Assembly (NCBI GenBank): GCA_021234155.1
Contig: JAJEKV010000003.1
Span: 22,409,569 to 22,473,568, forward strand
Source: Isoetes taiwanensis
Taxonomy: Eukaryota > Streptophyta > Lycopodiopsida > Isoetales > Isoetaceae
Reading direction: 5' to 3'
DNA: 64,000 nucleotides
The notes under the pieces were generated by a model. The model was not told where the DNA came from and made no database searches. It saw only the letters and a list, made by a program, of their open reading frames with translations. How positions within the stretch are numbered: position 1 is the stretch's first letter; every line of letters begins with the position of its first letter. Both the position numbers and the translations under genes were made by a program. Positions 55,898 through 64,000 of this stretch are shown here, piece by piece.

Positions 55898-57717
55898 CAT
55901 ATAGAACTCTACACCAAGATACTTGTAGCTATCTATAGCTTCAACTTCGTGGCTATCATAGTACATGGTTGGAACAGTATGTCGAGAAGATTGAACTACC
56001 AAGGGCTTGGTCTTTTAGAGATTAACATGCAGGCCTGTGTTCTCACAAAAATTATACAGAGTATGTAAATATTGTTATATACTAGTAGCTGTATGTGCCA
56101 TAAGCGAAACATCATCAGCATACATAAGTTGCCTGATGATATGGTGTGCTAAATGTGGGCCTCTGCCACTATGGTGATCAAGCCATTCTTCCAATTGATC
56201 AATGTACAAGCCAAAGAGTGTAGAAGATAGAGGGCAACCCTGACATACTCCAGTATTCTTGCAAAGATACTGTATTAAAGGCAGAAGTAAAATCCATAAA
56301 GCATATGTAGAAGTCTTATTTTAAGCTTCGATTATGTTCAATAAGCCTGCCTGTCCTACAGCACGTACACCAGTATGTTCATCTCATGATGTCAACCGTT
56401 TCTCAGTAATACTGGCTAGGAGCTTAGAAAATATGGAACTGTCCATGATCATGCAATAATTAGAAGGGTCATTCTTATCATCTGCTTTGTGAATTGGTAG
56501 GACCTTACTGTGAGGAACATGAAATCCAAATCTCTTGCCACTGAATTTATGTTGTTCCCTTTCTGCTATGGGAAACCCCTACAATTCCATGACACCATAG
56601 AGGCACAATCCTTATTTGGAACCATGAGTAGCGATAGTTGCAACATAGAGCTAACATGTGCAACACATAAGCCTATATAATTAGAGCCATCATTATACGC
56701 AACATTAGCTGTTGTTACATTTGCATAAACAATTGTAGCAAGAGATATACCTATGATAATGGAAAAGGTAGCACAAACATGCACTGCATCAACAACAATT
56801 TCTATGGAACCCTCCCCTATTTTCTTAATTGGAAACCTCCCCAAGTTGCACAAAGAAAATTGAGGAGGTTTCCACGGAAAGTTGGGAGGTTCCCCTATTC
56901 TCTATAGTGGAAACCTTCCCAAGTCATAGAGGAAAATTGAGGAGGTTTTCATAGAAGACTAAAGAGGCCTCTAGGAAAATTGGAGAGGTTTCCATGAAAA
57001 GGTAGGGAGGTTTCCAGAGAAAGTTGGGAGGTTTCGGTGGAAAGTTGGGGAGGTTTCCATTGAAATTCAACCCAATGTTTATAGCATCCCTAACATTTGG
57101 CTTTGGTGGCCGAAAGATACAACCCTTACCATGCATCCAGCTATTGCATACCAGCTTGCCATATGTCCCTCACTCGTGTAATTCTTGGCCTTGTGGCTCT
57201 TGCTGCAAAGCAAGAATAACTAGATTTTTTAATGTTCAGTAAGACCAATAGGCCATGGGATCCATACAAAAGTTCCTTTAAATTTTCCTACCTGCTGGCA
57301 GAGAATGACATTCCAAATAAGTGCATCTAATACTATAAACTTAACAATAGGTGGACAATTATGACGTACAATGCCAAGGTAAATTGCTTTGAAAATGCGT
57401 GCAGGAGCTAAAATTTGCATTTAGGAGAGAATCTTTATCTGCATTTTGCTTGCGAGATCCTCATCTGCTTCCTCATCCAAAGCATGAATTATCACATTAT
57501 GACATATACACCTCCATTCCTGTTACTTCATAAGGGTCTGTCTAGTACTTTGTGTTGGACATCTATCTGTCGTGTTGTCATGACTAGGACCAGCGCGACT
57601 AGCATGGACGAAGGATCTCCCTAAATTTTATTTGGTTTTTGGTACCTAATGGATGGGAGATCTCCTTCTTTATCTGCCTTTGATACTACTTGTTGGTAAA
57701 ATTTTATTTCCAATTTT
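55898..57717 (-). mobile_element. LINE derivative, copy A (internally deleted)
   Basis: Minus-strand order: leader, Pro-rich minisatellite (57060-56810), an NVAYNDGSN-type segment, an endonuclease start SMVSWNCRGFP (near 56580) followed at once by RT sequence (VRSYQFTKQ in a shifted frame, equal to VVPIHK in copy B), then VVQSSRHTVPTM and SYKYLGVEF (56000-55910). The middle of the endonuclease and early RT are absent in both this copy and copy B. It is severed at 55898 by the large LTR element and continues at 30628. Confidence 0.75.
56810..57065. repeat. Minisatellite with GGAGGTTTCC core (copy A)
   Basis: Repeated 20-30 bp units built on GGAGGTTTCCANNGAAA and GTTGGGAGGTT, with strand bias (purines on plus). 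On the minus strand it can encode a Pro-rich repeat (NFPPKPPNFLWKPP). Confidence 0.85.
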
Positions 57718-58600
57718 GCCAACCGATATATGAACTCATGTGCCAGATTGAATGAGGATATCTATGATTGTTTTACCGAGCCCATGTATTATATTAGTCA
57801 AGTCTGTCCATTGTTGTATAAAACTGGCTTGCAATGCCTCTACCTCTTTTATGGAGTGTTAAACAATATTAAACTGGTCCACATTTTTTTACATACATTA
57901 ACTTATCTCCTTAGTCCCATACTCTCCTTAGAAATCTGAAGTCTATATGTGTCTAAAATGTCTTCTTTAGGTTCATTGTATGCACCCGCTTTATATCTTC
58001 TTGGAGACTAGTAATGCTAGCTTTACTCTAAAGGGTTTCTACTTCGAGCGTCTTAATGGCCAGTTGTTGTGCAACTAATTGCATTTGTAATTGCTACTTT
58101 TCTACATCAAGTTAGAGATAATCTCTTCATTATGATGAGAGTCTTTCAATTCAATTTAATTCTCTAACTTTTTCTCAAATGCAAACAAGTTAGAATTGTT
58201 TTGAGTCAATACGTGAAATGTCTCTTCAAGTTCAACTAACTATGCTCCAATGCTTTATTCATATTATTTACATATCCATGCAACCGATCTAACCTTAAGA
58301 AGGTAGAAACTCCATGTATTACAATGCTCTTTCCAACATCGTTTCAAACGTTGGGGAGATTCAACCATCAAGTGCGAGATGAGACCATCTATCATCATTT
58401 ATGTGATGCACCTTGCTGATGTAATGGAGATGGCGCTTCATGGCAGAATGTTGAAGAGGCAAAGTAAAAGAATAGTATAGGGCACTGTAGTTTTAACTCC
58501 TAGGCTGTAAGTGAGAAAGGACTTTTGCGCCCATTCCAAGCTCTCCCAAGAACTAGCACTAATGGCAGGCACTTCAGAACCATACAGTCAAGCAGGCTCT
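57718..58600. other. Spacer between LINE copies, no gene seen
   Basis: AT-rich, with only short open frames. Part of 58500-58600 belongs to the 3' side of LINE copy B (minus-strand FLTYSLGVK near 58510). Confidence 0.4.
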
Positions 58601-60474
58601 ACCAAGTGGGCTTTCTATGACCAATCATGAATCTCTGCACGAAAATAATTTTTTCCCATTGCATCGAGTGCTCTCCAATTAGCAGTCACACACTTGGCAA
58701 TACATTGTTCCCTTAGTATGTTCGTACAGAACTCTACACCAATATACTTGTAGCTATCTACAACTTCAACTTCGTGGCTACCATGATGCATGGTTGGAAC
58801 AATATGCCGCGAAGATCGAACTACCAAGAGCTTGGTCTTTTGAAAATTAACATGCAAGCCTGTGTTCTCCCAAAAATTGTATATATCATGTAAATGCTGT
58901 TGCATACAAGCAGCTATATGTGCGATAAGCGAAACATGATCATCATATATAAGTTGCCTGATGATATGGTGTGCTAAATATGGGCCTCCACCATCATGGT
59001 GATCAATCCATTCTTCCAATTGATCAATGTACAAGCCAAAAAGTGTAGGAGATAGAGGGCAATCCGTACATACTTTAGTATTGCTAGTGATTTAGGTACC
59101 TATGATGCTAGACACTTAGCAAAGACCCTTTCTTAGAGCTATCGTAGAATGGCCTGGATGAAAGCCTGCCTGTCCTACAACATGTACACCAGTATGTCCT
59201 GCTCATGATATCTACTGCTCCTCAGTAATACTGACTAGGAGCTTGAAAATTATGGAACTGGCCATGATCATGCAATAATTAGAAGGGTCATTCTTATCAC
59301 CTACTTTGTGAATTGGTACGACCTTATTGCAAGGAACATGAAATCCATATCTCTTGCCACTGAATTTATATGGGAAACCCCTACAATTCCATGTCACCAT
59401 AGAGGCACAATCCTTTTTTGAGAGCATGAGTAGCGGAAGTTGCAGCATAGAGCCAACATGTGCAGCATATAAACCTCTATCATTAGAGCCATCATTATAA
59501 GCAATATTAGTTGTTGCTACATTTGCATAAACAATTGTAGCTGCAAGAGATATAGCCATGGCAGTGGAAAAGGTAGCATAAAGATGCATTGCATCAACAG
59601 CAATTTTCTATGAAAAGCCTCCCCTATATTCTGAATTGGAAACCTCCTCGTACCAAGAAAATTGGGGAAGTTTCCACGGAAAGCTAAGAGGTTCCCCTAT
59701 TTTCTAAAGTGGAAACCTCCCCAAGTCATAAGAGGAAAATTGGGAAGGATTCCATGGAAGACTGGAGAGGTTTTCAGGAAAATCGAGGAGGTTTCTATGG
59801 AAAGGAAGGGAAGTTTCCAAGGAGAGTTGGGAGGTTTTTGTGGAAAGTTAGGGAGGTTTCCATTGGGGAGGTTTCCATTGAAATAACCTAGTGTTTACGC
59901 AGCGCCAAAGGATACAATGCTTACCATGCATCAAGCTATTGCATACCAGCTTGCCATATGTCCCCAACTCGTGTAAGTTCTTGGCCTCGTGGCTCTAATA
60001 GATTTTTTAACATCCACTGAGACCAATAGACCATGGGACCCATAAAGATGTTCCTTTAAATTTTCCTGCCTGCTGGCAGAGAATGACATTCCAAATAAGT
60101 GCACCTAGTACTATAAATTTAACAGTAGGTGGACGATTATGGCGTTCAATGCCAAGGTAAAATGCTTTGAGAATGCGTGCAGGAGCCAAAATTTGCATTT
60201 TGTAGAGAATCTTTATCTGCATCTTGCTTGCCAGATCCTCACTCGCTTACTCATCCAAACCACGAATTATCACATTATGGTATTTCATCCCTGTTACTTC
60301 ATAAGGGAATGTGGACATCTATCTGATGTGTTGTCATGAGTCATGACTAGGACCAGCATGACTAGCATGGATGGAAGGATCTCGCTTTTTATCTGGTTTT
60401 TGGTATCTAATGGATGGGAGGATCTCTTTCTTTATCTGGCTTTGATACATGTTGTTGGTCAAATTGTATTTCTC
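58500..60474 (-). mobile_element. LINE derivative, copy B (internally deleted)
   Basis: Direct-orientation paralogue of copy A: 58722-60474 aligns with 55898-57717. RT pieces on the minus strand are MYIDQLEEWIDHHDGG, IYDDHVSLIAH (a degraded YADD), GLHVNFQKTKLLVV and SYKYIGVEF (59034-58615). The endonuclease start TWNCRGFP is joined to FHVPCNKVVPIHKVGDKNDP (59400-59290), the same internal deletion as in copy A. It is decayed by stops and frameshifts. Confidence 0.78.
59640..59885. repeat. Minisatellite with GGAGGTTTCC core (copy B)
   Basis: Same unit as at 56810-57065, in the same relative position within the LINE derivative. The last unit (GGGGAGGTTTCCATT) is exactly doubled near 59850-59880. 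Confidence 0.85.
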
Positions 60475-62130
60475 GGCATTTCTTGGTCACGGCCATTGAG
60501 GCCATTTTTGCTGGGCCATAATGTCGAGGCATAGGATGTTATCAGCCTGAACATCCTGGGCCGAAGCATTTGGCCAGAAGATGATTTTTTTGTTGTCATC
60601 ACTGTGAGTTCTGTAGATTTCATGACAGAAGCAACAATATTTTACAGAGATAGACAAGATTAGACAGCATGAGTTACTTTACAACAGCAAAAAACTATCA
60701 TAAATAGGCTATGGCATCGTAGCAGCAAAAATGGTCGGAAACCTTAGCATTGCAACAGTCAGAAGCCTTGGTTATGGCCTTGTTGTAGAAGCAAAAATGG
60801 TCCAAAGCCGGACATGAAAATATATAGAAATGCTAAGCCTTTTTGCCACGATAGTTTTATTTCTAAAAGTCACATATTTTAACAAATGAGGTTTGGCCAC
60901 CTATAGTCCACAAAGATAAGCACTTTTCCGCTATGCAAATTCTTCTTTAGATTTGGATAAAACTAGCTAAAACCGCTAGTTTTCTCCGCTAGCTAAAAAT
61001 AATGCAGGATGCAGCGGAAAAACAAATTGAAATTTGTGTGTCTCTTTTTTTCCCCTAGAGGCACAAATAGTGTCATAAATAGTGTCATATGTTGTACCAC
61101 ACCACAATATATTTTGCGTAAAAACCACTTAGTCTCCATTCTATCCCATCGTCCAATGAGATATCGCCATGTGGCAAGTTTCATTTCCAAGAATCTCCAT
61201 TTACTTGCATTCTACTTTTACTTACATTCTATTTTTTTTTCCACTAACATTCTTGATTTTAGCCGTTGGATGTTTGAACGTGTCATAGAATGAATGACTA
61301 AGTGGTCTCCACGTTACAGTCAATTTACTTGACATTCCTGTATACTCCTGTATACGGAAAAGCATAACATCCTGTTGGCACCCTGTTAATGTCATAGCCT
61401 AACAGATTATTACGGAGATAACGCTTCTGCAATGTATGGTTGAGATTGAATCCTGCACCCAAAATGCTGAGGGACAGGACGTTAAGGAATAGCGTTTCAA
61501 GAATGAAGCTACATAGCTCGAGAATTCAGCACGTCTTCGCAGAAAAATGCAATTTGGGAATTATGGAGAAATCTAGTGGGCTCCTTGTGGGAGTACAGAC
61601 GTTTCCATTTGGCCATTTAAGTTATTCTCGCGCGCCGCTTCCACCGGAACTGGCGCCGGACCCAAATACAATTCATCTCTCTTGCTGTCTGGCAGATCCT
61701 AGCATCAAACAAACTATGTATAGACCAAGGTTAGCTGTAGACAGTTTTTCTTATGCTTTGCAGCTTCATTTCTCTAAGATTTTCCGTCACTGGAGCGCTT
61801 CAAGTATTCTGATCTGTCCCTTGTTGGAAACGCACCCTTAACTCTATCTCTATTGCTAAGGGTGCCTTGTTATTATGAGGTGCCTTCTTAGATCCACCAC
61901 TGAGTGGGGCCAAACGCACAATATTTCATATGCATAAATCATCTAATAAACACACTTTCTTGTGGTGTCTTGTGTGTCTGGGATTATTCTCTTGTGTCCA
62001 TCTGTCCGTTGATTGTTCTTGTCTTTCTAGTTGCATTGTTTTAAAACCCCTTAGGCTGTTCAAACCTTTCTTTATTCCTGATGATTCAGACTATCTGATT
62101 GCTTGTTTCTTGTTGTTAACGTAGTTAGAC
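60475..62130. other. Upstream region of the anion-channel gene
   Basis: No recognisable gene. It contains a MITE-like element (61125-61305) and a 133-codon open frame at 61440-61841 with no family signature. The promoter and 5' leader of the SLAH-like gene must lie here. An in-frame TAG at 62122-62124 closes the reading frame just before its ATG. Confidence 0.45.
61125..61305. mobile_element. MITE-like element with inverted ends (181 bp)
   Basis: The left end CCACTTAGTCTCCATTCTAT is mirrored by the right end ATAGAATGAATGACTAAGTGG, and a second inner pair (CATCGTCCAA against GTTGGATG) also matches. It is AT-rich and noncoding. No clear target duplication was found, so superfamily is unassigned. 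Confidence 0.6.
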
Positions 62131-64000
62131 ATGGCTGATGAACATAATACTAAGGAGCCTCGAGAAAATCATGGAATTGACATAGATTTGCCATCAAATT
62201 TTTGTTTCCCTTCACCAGGAGCTTGTAACCCAACAATACATCCAAGATCTCCTTCCTCTCCTCCTATTTCATTTATGTCCGACAATGAAGAATATTCTAG
62301 AAATGAAGCTCATCCGTTTGATGATAAACTTCTTCCAGATACTCCTAGAAGTACAGTTGCTATAGACCCTTCACACGAGGTCAGAATCCACATGGAGACA
62401 AATGGCAATTATATTGCAGGGGATACTGGTTTGGAAGGAACATCTGTTCCTTCAGAGAGGCCAAGCTTTTCTTCGAAGTCAGATCATGGAACACCTAGAG
62501 GAAGCAAGAAGTTCACCAACTCCTCACACAACTCCTCACACAGCGGAGACAGTGAAAGTTATGGGTACTTTAGAACAAGGTCTTCTAGCCTGATACCTGC
62601 ATTAGAAAAGCAGTTGTCCAGATTGAAAGATAAAGATCCTGGTGAAAAGTTGGATGGCATACCATATGTGCCTGAGACGTGTCCTGAAGTTCCAAGTAAT
62701 CTGCCTACAGGTCGTTATTTTGATGCGCTACAAGGAGCCGAGCTTGAAGAATTAAAGGTTCGTCTGCATTTAGAAAAGAATATTACATCATAGCATATGC
62801 TTCACGGATGGTAAAAACTGATTGGTGACTTTGACATTGCCTATTTAAAATCCAAGTACAAAGTTAGACTATTTTAAAGGCTAGTAGAAATTTCTCTAAC
62901 ATCAGCTACTTGATTCAGGGATCCGAGGATATTCTCCTACCAAAAGACCAGCAGTGGCCTTTCCTTCTCCGATTTCCTATTAGTTCTTATGGGATTTGTC
63001 TTGGTCTTGGCAGCCAAGCCATCCTTTGGAAACAATTGACATTGAATTCAGCCACAAAGTTTCTACATGTACCTTCTTCTATCCATGTGGTACTATGGTC
63101 TTTGGCACTTGTTGCATTTCTTCTCATCTTTTTCACATACATGCTAAAGTGCATCTTCTACTTAGAAGCTGTGCGACGAGAATATCAACATCCAGTGCGT
63201 GTAAACTTCTTCTTTGCACCTTGGATAAGTGGAATGTTTTTAGCTTTGGGAGTTCCTTCCATGGTTACAGATTCGGCTCATTCTGCAACATGGTGCATCT
63301 TGATGGTTCCCATTTTTGTTTTAGAATTGAAAATATATGGAGAATGGCTTTCTGGAGGGGATAGGAGGCTGTCAAAAGTGGCAAATCCTTCTTCACATTT
63401 GTCAGTTGTCGGCAATTTTGTAGGTGCGCTTTTGTTTGCTACAGTTGGATGGAAAGAGGTGGCAATATTCTTCTGGGCAGTGGGACTCGCTCACTATATA
63501 GTTCTCTTTGTGACTCTTTATCAAAGACTACCTACCAATGAAGTTCTTCCAAGAGAGTTGCATCCTGTTTTCTTCTTGTTTCTTGCAGCTCCAAGTGCAG
63601 CAAGTCTCGCTTGGGAAAACATTACCGGTGACTATGGATATCCATGTAGATTGGCATATTTTACTGCTCTTTTCCTATACTGTTCACTTGTAAGTTTCCT
63701 GTAACTAAGGCCAACTAGAACAGAGATGAGCATGTGTACATATATCCTCATTTTTGTCTGCTTCCTATGTTTCAGGTAGTCCGAGTCAACTTTTTCCGAG
63801 GATACAAGTAATGATCTTTGTTTAAGCTGCATTTCATATAAACTTGTTGATTTTCTTCTAAATATTATGTATTGTATAACAGATTTTCCATTGCATGGTG
63901 GGCATACACATTTCCAATGACAGAGCTCTCCCTTGCCACCCTTAGATATGCCCATAAGGTTTTGCATCCTGTGACACAAACAATGGCAATTCTGCTTTCC
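62131..64000 (+). CDS. SLAC/SLAH slow anion channel, SLAH2/3-like (3' end outside window)
   Basis: Plasma-membrane S-type anion channel (nitrate/chloride efflux; guard-cell and stress signalling in known plants). Exons: 62131-62757, 62919-63689, 63776-63807 and 63883 to beyond 64000, all GT-AG with matching phases, about 516 residues visible. The start is supported by an in-frame TAG nine bases upstream. The cytosolic N terminus (about 209 residues) is Ser-rich, with FRTRSSSLIPALEKQLSRL resembling the conserved pre-channel segment and an RxxS-type kinase target. The channel domain opens GRYFDALQGAELEELK and DILLPKDQQWPFLLRFPISS, then VRREYQHPVRVNFFFAPW, VFVLELKIYGEW-like ELKIYGEWLSGGDRRLSK, VANPSSHLSVVGNFVGA, LAHYIVLFVTLYQRLPTNE, LHPVFFLFLAAPS, RVNFFRGYKFSIAWWAY and TFPMT. 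These match SLAH2/3 more closely than SLAC1. No break is seen. Confidence 0.93.

Noticed and set aside
61440-61841. 133-codon plus-strand frame upstream of the anion-channel gene
   Set aside because: No recognisable motif and no splice link to the channel gene. It is more likely chance or leader sequence.
1-64000. CRISPR arrays, rRNA genes, bacterial operons, organellar DNA insertions, telomeric repeats
   Set aside because: I looked for regularly spaced identical repeats, conserved rRNA words, chloroplast or mitochondrial genes and TTTAGGG runs and found none.

Overview
The window is nuclear DNA of a land plant. The evidence is plant-type genes with GT-AG introns (an AUX/LAX auxin permease and a SLAC/SLAH anion channel), a decayed plant aspartate aminotransferase, and a dense load of plant transposons (LINE, CACTA, hAT, LTR). 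The species cannot be read from the sequence. A tyrosine-recombinase retrotransposon, a group I recall as scarce or unreported in flowering plants, makes me lean towards a non-flowering plant; that is inference only. Two regions (1-3.9 kb and about 47.6-54 kb) are clearly richer in G, C and CpG than the AT-rich rest, and both are transposon bodies.

Layout. 1-3.8 kb: a decayed minus-strand LINE (reverse transcriptase, endonuclease, ORF1 region) with a tandem-repeat leader. 4.3-7.4 kb: a minus-strand aspartate aminotransferase pseudogene split by a 5'-truncated plus-strand LINE (4.9-6.6 kb). 7.4-14.1 kb: no recognisable gene. 14.9-17.5 kb: a complete eight-exon AUX/LAX-family gene of 489 codons. 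18.2-30.4 kb: interspersed repeats and a 145-bp foldback surrounding a 9,884-bp CACTA element (19569-29452) with matching 16-bp termini and a GAA target duplication. The CACTA element carries a nine-exon TNP2 transposase and a divergently transcribed, intact seven-exon second gene. Intron 1 of the second gene holds an antisense fragment of a LONGIFOLIA/TRM-like (DUF4378) host gene.

30.6-55.9 kb is a nest of four insertions. A LINE is split by a large LTR element (30629-55897; 1.6-kb LTRs, initiator-Met primer site, gag remnant, no visible pol). The 3' LTR of that element is split by a hAT element (45975-54696, 8-bp duplication AGCTATGG). The hAT transposase gene is split by a GC-rich retrotransposon with gag, reverse transcriptase, RNase H and tyrosine recombinase, of DIRS/Ngaro type. 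A second, small non-autonomous LTR element (42185-44434, duplication CTTGC) lies inside the large one. 55.9-60.5 kb: two direct copies of an internally deleted LINE derivative with a purine/pyrimidine-biased minisatellite. 61.1-61.3 kb: a MITE-like inverted repeat. 62.1 kb to the end: a SLAH2/3-like anion-channel gene that runs off the right edge.

Only three host-type genes are visible: the auxin permease and the anion channel look functional, and the aminotransferase is dead. They do not form a shared pathway. The rest is a layered record of transposition, and the tyrosine-recombinase element and the gene-capturing CACTA element are its most notable parts.
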